From Saprospirales bacterium (GTDB taxonomy: Bacteria > Bacteroidota > Bacteroidia > Chitinophagales > JADIYW01): DNA of 64,000 nucleotides. The translations under genes and the position numbers were made by a program. Numbering within the stretch: the stretch's first letter is position 1; the number at the start of each line of letters is the position of its first letter. Below, piece by piece: positions 1 through 9,083 of the stretch. Below the pieces are notes generated by a model. The model made no database searches and was not told the DNA's origin. It saw nothing but the letters and a program-made list of their open reading frames with translations. Where the stretch lies: NCBI GenBank assembly GCA_016711605.1, contig JADJSS010000015.1, positions 1 to 64,000 on the forward strand, written 5' to 3'.

Positions 1-38
1 GAAAAAAATAAAGACATTTAATGTCAAAATGTCGCACA

Positions 39-71
39 AAATCCTTTGGCAAACAATTTGCCGAAGGATTT
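39..71 (+). terminator. Strong hairpin upstream of grpE
   Basis: Two 15-base arms (39-53 and 57-71) pair around a CAA loop, with one G-U wobble (T47-G63). The 3' arm runs into a short T stretch. This fits a rho-independent terminator for a gene lying left of the window. It ends 15 bases before the grpE ATG at 86, so it could also lie in the grpE leader. It is not a CIRCE element. The shape is seen directly; the role is inferred. Confidence 0.6.
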
Positions 72-85
72 TTAAATTCTACACT

Positions 86-658
86 ATGATAGATGCTAAT
101 GAACCGTTAACGGATACACTTAAAGAAGATACAACAACCGAGCAATCGCAAACACAGTCAGAAAGTCAGCAAAATGAAAATATTGCCGAAGATTCAGCTG
201 TTGAAATAGACGAATTGTCGGTGCTGAAAAACGAAGTGGCTGAACAAAAAGATAAATTTATGCGATTGTTAGCTGAGTTCGATAATTTCAAAAAACGCAG
301 TGCAAAAGAGCGTATTGAATTGTATAAAACTGCTGGACAAGAAATTATTAAAGAATTATTGCCTGTTTTAGATGATTTTCATCGCGCAGACAAAGCATTT
401 ATTGCCGATAATAATGCTGAAAATTATGCAAATGGTGTGAAATTAATTCAATAAAAACTGCAACGAACTTTGCAAAATAAAGGATTGAAGATGATTGAAA
501 GCATCGGTTTCGATTTCAACATTGAACAACATGAAGCAATTGCTGAAGTGCCTGCACCAAGCGATGCACAAAAAGGCAAAGTCTTAGATGAAGTGGAAAG
601 TGGTTATACGCTAAACGATTCTATTATTCGCTATGCAAAAGTAGTGGTTGGAAAATAA
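86..658 (+). CDS. grpE: Nucleotide exchange factor GrpE (in-frame stop)
   Basis: GrpE is the nucleotide exchange factor for the DnaK chaperone in the cytoplasm. I use the ATG at 86 (protein begins MIDANEP) because the 19 upstream codons are unlike GrpE. An acidic, Gln-rich N-terminal tail is followed by the coiled coil (EVAEQKDKFMRLLAEFDNF) and the conserved core containing LLPVLDDFHRA. The C-terminal beta domain carries GFDFNIEQHEAIAEV. Codon 123 is TAA (452-454). The reading frame is otherwise unbroken, and the residues after the stop (KLQRTLQNKGLKMIES) continue the GrpE fold, so a Gln codon (CAA) is the likely ancestral state. With the stop read through, the product is 190 residues, the normal family length. 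dnaJ follows 69 bases downstream, the usual grpE-dnaJ order. The stop is either a base error or a real nonsense mutation. Confidence 0.9.
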
Positions 659-727
659 GATAAATGTTAATCGTTAAAAGTTATAAGTAAACAACCTATA
701 ACCTATAACCAAATAACTTATAAAAAA

Positions 728-1867
728 ATGAAACGAGATTATTACGAAGTATTAGGTGTGTCTAAAAGTGCATCAGCTGATGAAATAAAAAGCTTATAGA
801 AAATTAGCTTTACAATATCATCCAGATAGAAATCCAGGTGATAAAGCTTCTGAAGAGAAGTTTAAAGAAGCAGCAGAAGCATATGATGTGTTGAGTAATG
901 ACGATAAAAAGCTCGTTACGACAGATTTGGACATCAAGGTGCTGCAGGTGGATTGGTGGTGGTGCTGGTGGCATGAATATGGACGATATTTTTTCCAATT
1001 TCGGTGATATTTTTGGCGGCGATGGAAGTCCTTTTGAATCGTTTTTTGGTGGACAACGTGGAAGAAATCAACGTGGTCGTGGTCAACGTGGCAGCAATCT
1101 TCGTGTAAAAGTAAAATTAGATTTAGAGGAAATTGCAAATGGCGTTCAGAAAAAATAAAAGTAAAAAAACATATTGTTTGTGATACCTGCAGTGGTATTG
1201 GTGCAAAAGACAGTAGTTCTTATCAAACTTGTAATACATGTAATGGCAGTGGTGTAGTTCGTAAAGTAACGTCTACTTTCTTAGGACAAATGCAAACAAC
1301 TGGTGCTTGCCCAACTTGCGAAGGTGAAGGAAAAATCATAACTAACAAATGCACAAAATGCCGTGGTGAAGGTAGAGTTTATGGAGAAGAAGTAGTATCT
1401 ATCGATATTCCAGCTGGTGTGAGTGAAGGCATCCAATTATCGATGAATGGAAAAGGAATGCTGGTGTTCGAGGTGGTTCTGCTGGTGATTTATTAATTAA
1501 TATTGAAGAAACACCACATCCAGAATTGAAGCGCGAAGACAATAATGTTCTTTATAAATTGATTCTTAATTTTTCAGATGTTTGCCTTGGTACTCAAGTA
1601 GAAGTACCAACGATTGGTGGAAGCGCAAAAATTAAAATTCCAAAAGGCACACAAAGTGGCAAATTATTCAGGTTGCAAGGCAAAGGTATTCCAAGTTTAC
1701 AAGGATATGGCAAAGGCGACCAAATTGTAGAAGTACAAGTATATACACCACAAGATATTTCAAGCGACGAAGAAAATTTATTGCATAAAATGCAAAACAG
1801 CAAAAACTTCAGTCCAAAAGCACAAAAAGAAAAAAACAAAGGTTTTTTCGATAAGTTTTTTCATTAA
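728..1867 (+). pseudogene. dnaJ: Chaperone protein DnaJ, split by several frameshifts
   Basis: DnaJ is the Hsp40 co-chaperone that stimulates DnaK ATPase. It starts at the ATG at 728 (MKRDYYEVLGVSKSASADEI). The J-domain HPD motif is encoded in another frame (LALQYHPDRNPGDK, near 802-846). A Gly/Phe-rich linker follows, then the zinc region with CDTCSG, CNTCNG, CPTCEG and CTKCRG, which are the four CxxCxGxG repeats. The C-terminal substrate-binding domains end with a Lys-rich tail at 1867. I count about five frame changes, near 790, 910, 953, 1155 and 1458. Each is consistent with one or two missing bases, mostly A or T in short runs. Joined, the gene is full length and well conserved, which argues for consensus error rather than old decay. 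Confidence 0.88.
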
Positions 1868-1881
1868 GAAGAAATACAAAA

Positions 1882-2435
1882 ATGCCTAAAAGCAAACAAT
1901 ACATTTTTCAATCAGAACGTTTAGGTTTTTAGGAATTGGATAACGAATGATATCGAGAAAATGACTGCAATCAATGAAGATGTTGATGTAATGCACTATT
2001 TTTCCATCAACACAAACACTACAACAAACTGCACAGTTTATTGAACGAATGCAACTTTCTTTTAATCAAAATGGATTTTGTTATTTTGCTGTAGATAAGT
2101 TGGAAAGCACTGAATTGATTGGTTTTATTGGCTTAGCAGAACAAAAATTTGAAGCAGAATTCACACCTTGTATCGATATTGGCTGGCGATTGGCAAAATC
2201 AGCATGGAACAATGGCTTTGCAACTGAAGGTGCTAAAAGATGTTTAGAGTTTGCGTTTAACGATTTAAAGCTGGAAAAAATAGTTGCGATGGCTCCTCAA
2301 ATAAATTTGCCATCTATAAACGTGATGCAAAAAATTGGAATGAAAAGAGTTTTAACATTTTACAATCATCCGTATTTACAGGCAGACGAACGTTTAAAAC
2401 CTTGCGAACTGTATGAAATATCAAAATTCGATTAG
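1882..2435 (+). CDS. GNAT family N-acetyltransferase (RimJ/RimL-like), frameshifted
   Basis: The gene starts at the ATG at 1882 (MPKSKQYIFQSERLGF) and ends with TAG at 2435. The conserved GNAT core is readable downstream: a beta strand ELIGFIGLA, then DIGWRLAKSAWNNGFATEGAKRCL, which contains the acetyl-CoA-binding segment of RimJ-type enzymes, and the later NLPSINVMQKIGM. Two one-base T insertions, near 1930 and 2002, break the first 50 codons. Repaired, the protein is about 184 residues, normal for the family. These enzymes acetylate amino groups of proteins, antibiotics or small molecules; the substrate cannot be told here. It follows dnaJ by 14 bases. Confidence 0.75.
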
Positions 2436-2465
2436 TAAATTCGTAGTGAATTAAATTCAGGAACT

Positions 2466-2473
2466 TATTTTTG
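2466..2473 (+). promoter_or_regulatory. TAnnTTTG promoter box before the ABC exporter genes
   Basis: TATTTTTG matches the Bacteroidota -7 consensus TAnnTTTG and lies about 40 bases before the ATG at 2515. No good -33 TTTG is visible at the expected spacing, so this is a moderate candidate. Confidence 0.4.
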
Positions 2474-2514
2474 TTGAATGCTGTTTGTTATTCACTAACC
2501 ACACAATATCTTTA

Positions 2515-3419
2515 ATGGCTCTACTAGAAATAAAAAATATTTCAAAATCTTTTCAAAATAATCAAGCATTGCAAAATGTTTCGTTGACTATTTTACCAAA
2601 TAAAATTTATGGTTTACTTGGTCCAAACGGTGCTGGAAAAACAACATTGATTCGCAATATCACGCAAATATTTTATCCTGATTCAGGCGAGATATTATTT
2701 AATGGTGAAAAATTACAGCCAAAACACAGTAACCAAATTGGTTACATGCCTGAAGAACGTGGTATGTATAAAAAAATGAAAGTTGGTGAACAACTTATTT
2801 ATTTTGCAAAACTGCGCGATTTTAATACAAAGCAAGCCGAAGAAAAAATTGATTATTGGTTACAAAAATTAGACATTGAAAGTTGGCGAAATAAAAACAT
2901 CGAAGATTTATCAAAAGGAATGCAGCAGAAAGTACAGTTTGTGGCAACTATTTTACACGAACCGAAATTATTGATTTTAGATGAACCTTTTCTGGTTTAG
3001 ATCCAATAGCTGCTGAACTGATAAAAAATGAAATTATTGAATTGAATCAGAAAGGAACAACTATTATTTTTTCTACGCATAGAATGGAAAATATTGAAGA
3101 AATGTGTGAAGATATTTTTCTCATCAATAAAGGAAAAATAATTTTAGATGGAAATGTGCAGCAAATAAAACAAGATTTTAAACAGCATTTATATAAAATC
3201 AGTTTAGCAGAAAATGTTCAATTGAATGAGATAATTCAACAATCAATTTCAATACAAAAACATGAAAATAACGAGCTCATTATTCAATTAAACCAAAATC
3301 AAAAACCGAATGATGTGTTGCGTATTTTATTAGATAATAATATTGAACTAAACAGCATCACTGAAATCTTACCAACTGTTGGAGAAATTTTTATTCAAAA
3401 AGTGAAGCAGATATTATAG
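2515..3419 (+). CDS. ABC transporter ATP-binding protein (NatA-like), frameshifted
   Basis: This is the cytoplasmic ATPase of an export-type ABC transporter; the permease gene lies 99 bases downstream. I take the ATG at 2515 (MALLEIKNISKSFQNNQAL). Walker A is GPNGAGKTT, the signature is LSKGMQQKV, Walker B is LLILDEPF, and the H-loop is FSTHR. A one-base T deletion near 2992, inside the D-loop (expected SGLDP), splits the gene; the second part continues in another frame to 3419. Together the parts give about 301 residues. The C-terminal extension of roughly 80 residues resembles the NatA/DUF4162-type tail of Na+ or drug exporters. The substrate is not determinable. Confidence 0.85.
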
Positions 3420-3420
3420 A

Positions 3421-3518
3421 AAATAGTTAAGGTTGTTAGTTATAAGGAAAATAGTTAACGAATAGCCAATATCTAATAACCAATAACGAAAAACCAATAA
3501 CGAATAACTTATAACAAC
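3421..3518. repeat. Low-complexity word repeats in the spacer between ABC genes
   Basis: The spacer is built from repeated short words such as AATAGTTA, CCAATAACGAA (twice) and ATAACTTATAAC. Similar words occur at 670-725 and 9004-9022. The origin is unknown. No gene or clear hairpin is visible. Confidence 0.5.
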
Positions 3519-4820
3519 ATGCGAAAAGTCTGGTACATCATACAACGCGAATATTTGTCAAGAGTACGCAAAAGATCGTTCATCTTATTAACGTTGTTGT
3601 TGCCTGTTTTAGTTGGTGTTTTCACTATTGTAATGGTGAAAATAGCAACTAGTTCTGGCGAAAAATTACAAATAGCTGTGCTTGATGAATCACATTTATT
3701 TCAGGATAAGTTTCGTGGTTTAGATGTTGGCGAAACCTTGCGATTTGATTACTTATTAGACACTACTTTGTCGTACGAAAAACTTAAAAAAACATACGCT
3801 GAAAAGTATGATGCATTTTTATACATTCCAAAAATGGATGTTGCAAAAAATGTAGAAGTAACTTATTATTCAAGCAGCGAATTAGGTACGGTTACACAAA
3901 CTCGAATTGAAAAAGCAATTTCAGAAGAACGAAGAAAGATTGTGTTAGAAAATAATAAGTACGATGTTGAAATAATTGACCAACTCGACAAAGATATTAC
4001 GTTAAACAAAATAATTAACAACGAAAAAAAACAAGGAAATTCTGACATTTCTTCCTTGATTGGTTACTTGTGCGGCATGCTCATTTATATATTTTTAATT
4101 GTGTATGGCGCAATGGTCATGCGTGGTGTTACCGAAGAAAAAACCAACCGAATTATTGAAGTTTTAATTACTTCAGTAAAACCTTTTCAATTAATGATTG
4201 GAAAAATAGTTGGCATTGGCGCGGTTGGTTTAACGCAATTTATTCTTTGGGCAATCTTTACAATGATAGTGCAAACTGTGTTGCAGCTCGTTTATGGAAA
4301 CGAGTTAATGGCATTGAAATCAATGAACGCAAGCAGCCAGGCGATGCAAATGTCGGAAGCAAAACAATTGGCTTTTAATTTAACAACGTCATTGGCGGAT
4401 TTAGATATTCCAAGAATTGTCTTCAGTTTTATTTTTTACTTTATTTTTGGATACTTATTTTATGCAGCGCAATTTGCAGCTGTTGGTGCAGCCGTAAACG
4501 AAGACACCGACGCGCAATCATTCATGTTTCCAATCACGATACCGATTATTATTTCGATAGTGTTGATGTCAGTTACTATCCAGCAACCATCATCCAACAC
4601 CGCTATTTGGAGTTCGATGGTTCCATTTTCGTCTTCAATCATTATGATGGCCCGCATTCCGTTTCATGTGGCTTGGTGGCAACAAATTTTATCGATGTTT
4701 ATCTTAGTTATTTCTTCTTTAGGAATGATCTATGTAGCTGCAAAAATTTACCGAATAGGCATTTTAACGCAAGGCAAAAAAATAACATTTAAAGAAATCG
4801 GCAAATGGATTTTTTATTAA
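3519..4820 (+). CDS. ABC-2 type transporter permease (NatB-like)
   Basis: This 433-residue inner-membrane protein starts at the ATG at 3519 (MRKVWYIIQREYLSRVRKRS). It has one N-terminal transmembrane helix, a large extracytoplasmic domain (about residues 45-180), then five or six C-terminal helices starting around LIGYLCGMLIYIFLIVYGAM. The stretch VMRGVTEEKTNRIIEVLITS is the typical conserved cytoplasmic turn of ABC-2 permeases that couples to the ATPase. It is the membrane partner of the ATPase gene just upstream. The gene is intact, unlike its upstream neighbours. Na+ or lipophilic compound efflux is the usual role of the NatAB group; the actual substrate is unknown. Confidence 0.85.
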   Translation: MRKVWYIIQREYLSRVRKRSFILLTLLLPVLVGVFTIVMVKIATSSGEKLQIAVLDESHLFQDKFRGLDVGETLRFDYLLDTTLSYEKLKKTYAEKYDAFLYIPKMDVAKNVEVTYYSSSELGTVTQTRIEKAISEERRKIVLENNKYDVEIIDQLDKDITLNKIINNEKKQGNSDISSLIGYLCGMLIYIFLIVYGAMVMRGVTEEKTNRIIEVLITSVKPFQLMIGKIVGIGAVGLTQFILWAIFTMIVQTVLQLVYGNELMALKSMNASSQAMQMSEAKQLAFNLTTSLADLDIPRIVFSFIFYFIFGYLFYAAQFAAVGAAVNEDTDAQSFMFPITIPIIISIVLMSVTIQQPSSNTAIWSSMVPFSSSIIMMARIPFHVAWWQQILSMFILVISSLGMIYVAAKIYRIGILTQGKKITFKEIGKWIFY

Positions 4821-4867
4821 TTTTAAAAAAATCTTTTACATTTTACTTACAACTTATTACTTTTTCC

Positions 4868-4875
4868 TAACTTCG
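4868..4875 (+). promoter_or_regulatory. Candidate -7 box immediately before guaB
   Basis: TAACTTCG differs by one base from TAnnTTTG and ends three bases before the guaB ATG at 4879. If it is used, the guaB transcript would be leaderless or nearly so. The -33 element is unclear. Confidence 0.35.
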
Positions 4876-4878
4876 CAC

Positions 4879-6366
4879 ATGGAAACACTATCTCACTTTT
4901 CATCAACAAACAAATTTGCAGGAGACGGCTTAACGTTCGATGACGTTTTATTGCTACCAGCTTATTCGCAAATTTTACCAAGAGAAACACAACTTCAAAC
5001 AAAGGTTACTCGAAACATTACGATTAATATTCCAATATTATCTGCTGCAATGGATACCGTTACCGAAGCGAATCTTGCTATTGCACTCGCGCGCGAAGGT
5101 GGCATTGGTGTCTTGCACAAAAATATGTCGATTGATGCACAAGCACAGGAAGTGCGCAAAGTAAAGCGTTCGGAAAGTGGTATGATTACCGATCCAATTA
5201 CGTTGAAACCAACTGCAAAAGTGGCAGAAGCGTTTGCATTGATGTCAGAAAATAGAATTGGTGGAATTCCAATTACCAACGAATCAGGAATTTTGGTTGG
5301 TATTTTAACGAATCGCGATTTGCGTTTTTGTAAAGATAAAAATATGCTGATTCAGGATTTAATGACGAAAGACAGATTGATTACTGCACCTGAAAAAACT
5401 ACCTTACAACAAGCCGAAGATATTTTGCATGAATACAGAATTGAGAAATTGCCTGTTGTCGACAAAAATGGAAAACTCATCGGTTTAATTACGTATAAAG
5501 ATATTACCAAAGTTAAAAATTATCCTTTTTCTTCTAAAGACGATGCTGGCAGATTGCGCGTGGCTGCTGCCGTTGGCGTTACTGCTGATATGATGCAACG
5601 CATCGAAGCATTGGTGCATGTTGGCGTTGATTTTATTTGTATTGATACGGCACATGGACATTCGCAAGGTGTGTTAACAGCTATCAAAAATGCAAAACAA
5701 ACGTTTCCAAATTTAGATATTGTTGGTGGAAATGTAGCCACTGGTGCTGCTGCAAAAGCACTCGCAGACGCTGGTGTGGATGCAGTAAAAGTTGGCGTTG
5801 GACCAGGTTCTATTTGCACCACAAGAGTTGTAGCAGGCGTTGGTGTTCCACAATTAAGTGCTATTTACGATGCAGCAGTTGCACTAAAAAACACAGGCGT
5901 TCCTATTATTGGTGATGGCGGAATTCGTTACACTGGCGATATGGTGAAAGCATTGGCAGCTGGCGCGAATACGATTATGGCTGGTTCTTTATTTGCTGGC
6001 TCAGAAGAAAGTCCAGGTAAAACAGTAATTTTTGAAGGACGAAAATTTAAAACATATCGTGGAATGGGCAGCTTAGAAGCCATGCAGGAAGGTAGCAAAG
6101 ACCGATATTTCCAAGATGTAGAAGAAGATATAAAAAAATTAGTTCCAGAAGGAATTGTTGGTCGAGTGCCATATAAAGGAACGCTGAGTGAAATTGTATA
6201 TCAGTTTGTTGGTGGCTTGCGTGCAGGTATGGGTTATTGCGGCGCCAAAGATATTACTGCCTTACAAGATCACGCACAATTCGTTAAAATAACACATGCA
6301 GGTGTAAACGAATCGCATCCACACGATGTAACGATTACGAACGAAGCACCGAATTATAGTAGATAG
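4879..6366 (+). CDS. guaB: Inosine-5'-monophosphate dehydrogenase
   Basis: GuaB oxidises IMP to XMP with NAD+, the rate-limiting step of guanine nucleotide synthesis, in the cytoplasm. The 495-residue product has the normal length. The N-terminal barrel part contains GLTFDDVLLLPAYS. Two CBS domains (about residues 103-155 and 165-215) follow, and the barrel resumes with the catalytic loop GPGSICTTR, where Cys313 attacks IMP. GDGGIRYTGD binds the phosphate, and the flap carries YRGMGSLEAM. The ATG at 4879 is used because the preceding sequence has no homology. The gene is intact. A small membrane protein gene follows five bases later, probably on the same transcript. Confidence 0.97.
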   Translation: METLSHFSSTNKFAGDGLTFDDVLLLPAYSQILPRETQLQTKVTRNITINIPILSAAMDTVTEANLAIALAREGGIGVLHKNMSIDAQAQEVRKVKRSESGMITDPITLKPTAKVAEAFALMSENRIGGIPITNESGILVGILTNRDLRFCKDKNMLIQDLMTKDRLITAPEKTTLQQAEDILHEYRIEKLPVVDKNGKLIGLITYKDITKVKNYPFSSKDDAGRLRVAAAVGVTADMMQRIEALVHVGVDFICIDTAHGHSQGVLTAIKNAKQTFPNLDIVGGNVATGAAAKALADAGVDAVKVGVGPGSICTTRVVAGVGVPQLSAIYDAAVALKNTGVPIIGDGGIRYTGDMVKALAAGANTIMAGSLFAGSEESPGKTVIFEGRKFKTYRGMGSLEAMQEGSKDRYFQDVEEDIKKLVPEGIVGRVPYKGTLSEIVYQFVGGLRAGMGYCGAKDITALQDHAQFVKITHAGVNESHPHDVTITNEAPNYSR

Positions 6367-6371
6367 AACTG

Positions 6372-6635
6372 ATGAGCAACACATCAAAAGCAGTTGGTGG
6401 ATTTTCTATATTAGGATTTTTAGGAATACTTTTTCACTTATTGCATAGTGCGTTTGGTATTTATGAATATAATCATAAGACAGATGTTCATAATAGTATA
6501 GAGATGTCAATTAAAAATTTGCAACAACTTCAACAAGATATGGATTCTATCAGAGAAAACGTAAAAGATACAATTCTCAGAGATTCGCTGATCCAAGAAA
6601 GAGCAAGAAAAGAAATGGATAAAATTGGATCGTAA
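6372..6635 (+). CDS. Small membrane-anchored coiled-coil protein, unknown function
   Basis: This 87-residue protein begins five bases after guaB. It has one hydrophobic segment (about residues 9-30: GGFSILGFLGILFHLLHS) followed by a charged stretch rich in Gln, Asp and Glu that looks helical or coiled-coil (KNLQQLQQDMDSIRENVKDT). There is no signal-peptidase site. A single helix with the C-terminal part in the periplasm or cytoplasm is plausible. I recognise no family. Codon use and tight spacing support it as a real gene co-transcribed with guaB. Confidence 0.55.
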   Translation: MSNTSKAVGGFSILGFLGILFHLLHSAFGIYEYNHKTDVHNSIEMSIKNLQQLQQDMDSIRENVKDTILRDSLIQERARKEMDKIGS

Positions 6636-6777
6636 ATTAATTAGATTTTAAATTCAACTTCTCAACTTTATTTGCCCAAAATTATCATAACAGCATCATC
6701 TCATTTTGATTCAAAGCAAAAGATAAAGCAAAAAAATTAACTAATGAAATAGATAACTTGTAGCTAAATGAACATTC

Positions 6778-7704
6778 ATGAAAAAGATGTTGACTTATTT
6801 GTTTTATAGTATTTTTATTATTGGATGTGTTTTATTCATCGGCACATTTTTAGGAAATTATTTTTGGTTTTTTGATTTGATAAGCCACTTCAGAATTCAA
6901 GCGCTTTTTGTTTTTATTCTTACACTTTTTGGCTTTATTTTTCTGAATGACAAGAAGTTTATCATCATAAATACAGCGATTGTTTTTTATATTTTGATAA
7001 GTATTATTCCGTTTTATTTTTCAAATGAAAAAAGAATAAAGCCAAATAACAACCTAAAATTATTTTACACCAACGTTTTAACTTCAAATCAAAATTTTGG
7101 TACTTTAACTAATTTAATTCAACAAGAAAATCCAGATATTATTGGTTTGATTGAAGTAAATAAAGATTGGGAAAGCCATATTCATTGTGACCTTGATGAA
7201 TACAAATATATAGTATCGCTACCTCGAGACGATAATTTTGGTGTTCTACTGCTTTCAAAAAAAGAAATTTTATATTCAGAAATAAAATACTTCTGTAGTT
7301 ATGAAATTCCAACTATTTATGCTTGTGTAAAATCTGGAAATGACTCTATACATTTTATTTTGACGCACACAATTCCACCAACAAGCAGTTACGATTTTAT
7401 CCAAAGAAATTTGCAACTCGAAAACATTAATAAATTTGTAAAACATCAATCAAATTCAATAATAGTTGGTGATTTTAATTGTTCTTCTTTTTCTCAGAAT
7501 TACAATAGAATTCTAAAAAAATCGGATTTAAAAGATTCTAGAATTGGCTTTGGCTTACAACCATCTTGGCCAACTTGGGCACCAATATTTTATGTTACAT
7601 TAGATCACATTTTAGTGAGCAAAAATATCAATATTATAGACAGAAAAACACTTTCTGGTTTCGGTTCTGATCATTTGCCAATAGTGATGGAATTTAGTTT
7701 GTAG
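6778..7704 (+). CDS. Endonuclease/exonuclease/phosphatase (EEP) family membrane protein
   Basis: The 308-residue protein has three N-terminal transmembrane helices (about residues 5-85) and then an EEP catalytic fold. Catalytic motifs are visible: PDIIGLIEVN (metal-binding Glu), ILTHTIPP, VGDFNCSS (the Asp-Phe-Asn motif) and GSDHLPIV at the C terminus (the general-base His). This arrangement is typical of Bacteroidota membrane-tethered EEP proteins whose substrates are unknown; phosphodiester or inositol/sphingolipid head groups are possible. It starts at the ATG at 6778, 142 bases after the preceding gene, and converges with the acyltransferase gene on the other strand, with 13 bases between their stops. 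Confidence 0.8.
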   Translation: MKKMLTYLFYSIFIIGCVLFIGTFLGNYFWFFDLISHFRIQALFVFILTLFGFIFLNDKKFIIINTAIVFYILISIIPFYFSNEKRIKPNNNLKLFYTNVLTSNQNFGTLTNLIQQENPDIIGLIEVNKDWESHIHCDLDEYKYIVSLPRDDNFGVLLLSKKEILYSEIKYFCSYEIPTIYACVKSGNDSIHFILTHTIPPTSSYDFIQRNLQLENINKFVKHQSNSIIVGDFNCSSFSQNYNRILKKSDLKDSRIGFGLQPSWPTWAPIFYVTLDHILVSKNINIIDRKTLSGFGSDHLPIVMEFSL

Positions 7705-7717
7705 TTGAGAAAAAATA

Positions 7718-8926
7718 TTACGATTCTTCTTCCAATTTCAAGTATTTTATTATCGCTTTTCGTTTGTTCATAAATGGAAGTTCAATGCGTTTGTACAATA
7801 GATGCGCAACAACAAAAGTTAAACTAATCCACATTAAATATACTATGTAAATGTTATTTATAGCTTTATTTACATACAATCCAAATGATATTGTTTTTAA
7901 GAAAGTTCCATGTACTAAGAAAATTGAATACGAAATAAAACTAATGTATAATATCAAATTGCTTAAAAAGGATGGTTTGTATTTAATAGATTTTAGAAAT
8001 GGCAAGCACAATATTAACGCTAATGGATTAATAAAATCGTAAAAAACAAAATGATAAAACGTCATGGCTTTTCCTGTTGCAAAGTTAAAATGCCACGGTA
8101 ATGTTTTTAATTTAGGTAACTCTGTTCGCATGGTTTCATTTGTCCAGGCCCAAAGCAAAAACATAGTAGAAAAGTAAAGAATTATACCAGTACACAACGT
8201 TATGTAACGATATTTATGCCATAATTTTGGATAAATATAACAAATATACGCAGCTAATAAACCTAGCGCTATCGTGTCTAATCGAAGTACGGTAATGGCT
8301 TTATAAAACAAAAAATAGGTTACCGATTGATTAACTGGTATTCTAAAATAATAGAATACTTTCATCGACATACTTGATACTATCATAAAAAGCAAAATAC
8401 CAAGGTATGCTTTGTGTTTAGACTTTACTATAAATAAATATAATATTAAAAAACCTGACGGAAATAAAATATAAAACCATTCTTCCACAGAAATTGTCCA
8501 GGTTTCTATATAAAATCCGTTATAAATTTTAAACGAATTCTGTAAAAACATGAAATTTAAATATGGTATGAATAATTTTTTTGTTATTAGACATACTAAT
8601 AATGAAAGAAAAATCAACATAAAATAGTATGCTGGTAGCGTTCGGCCCCAACGCATCACTAAAAATCTACCTAAAAATTTAAAATTTAATTTATCTGTTT
8701 TGTTTATTTCCTTTAGAAACGAATAGCCAATCAAAAAACCACTGCAAACAAAAAACATATTCACTGGATCAGGAAATGGAATATGAACAAAATTGAATCC
8801 TTTAACAGTCGCAAGGTCATTGATAAAATGTATGTGACTTACTAGTATTACTGAAAATGCTCTAACTATGTCAAAACCAAAATAGCGTTTCTCAGGAGAT
8901 GTTATTATTGAAAATATGCCTTTCAT
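7718..8926 (-). CDS. Acyltransferase 3 (OafA/YrhL-like) membrane protein
   Basis: This 402-residue polytopic protein belongs to the acyltransferase-3 family, which O-acylates surface polysaccharides, peptidoglycan or lipid A sugars. The N-terminal FDIVRAFSVILVSHIHFIND holds the R-x10-H pattern expected for the family. VNMFFVCSGFLIGYSF matches the second family motif (usually FFVLSGFL), and ETWTISVEEWFYILFP matches the conserved third block (typically WSLSVEE). About ten transmembrane helices follow. The gene reads from 8926 down to 7718 and is intact. The target is unknown; surface polysaccharide genes lie 12 kb away. Confidence 0.88.
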   Translation of the reverse strand: MKGIFSIITSPEKRYFGFDIVRAFSVILVSHIHFINDLATVKGFNFVHIPFPDPVNMFFVCSGFLIGYSFLKEINKTDKLNFKFLGRFLVMRWGRTLPAYYFMLIFLSLLVCLITKKLFIPYLNFMFLQNSFKIYNGFYIETWTISVEEWFYILFPSGFLILYLFIVKSKHKAYLGILLFMIVSSMSMKVFYYFRIPVNQSVTYFLFYKAITVLRLDTIALGLLAAYICYIYPKLWHKYRYITLCTGIILYFSTMFLLWAWTNETMRTELPKLKTLPWHFNFATGKAMTFYHFVFYDFINPLALILCLPFLKSIKYKPSFLSNLILYISFISYSIFLVHGTFLKTISFGLYVNKAINNIYIVYLMWISLTFVVAHLLYKRIELPFMNKRKAIIKYLKLEEES

Positions 8927-9070
8927 TGTGGAATGCTGTAAATCTTGTGTTGTAATTCAAAACTACAAAATATGGTTAATAAAAAAAACTGTTATTTATG
9001 ACAACCTTATAACTTATAACTTTCCACTATTTTGTAGATAACTTACGTCAAAAAATCTATCTCCAAAAAG

Positions 9071-9078
9071 TATCTTTG
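9071..9078 (+). promoter_or_regulatory. TAnnTTTG promoter box before uvrD/pcrA
   Basis: TATCTTTG fits the -7 consensus exactly and ends five bases before the ATG at 9084, implying a very short or absent leader. No -33 TTTG is found at 17-23 bases. Confidence 0.4.
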
Positions 9079-9083
9079 CAACA

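Noticed and set aside
728..1867. Programmed ribosomal frameshifting in dnaJ
   Set aside because: There are about five breaks in one gene, not at a common slippery heptamer and without downstream stems. Unrelated neighbours are damaged the same way.
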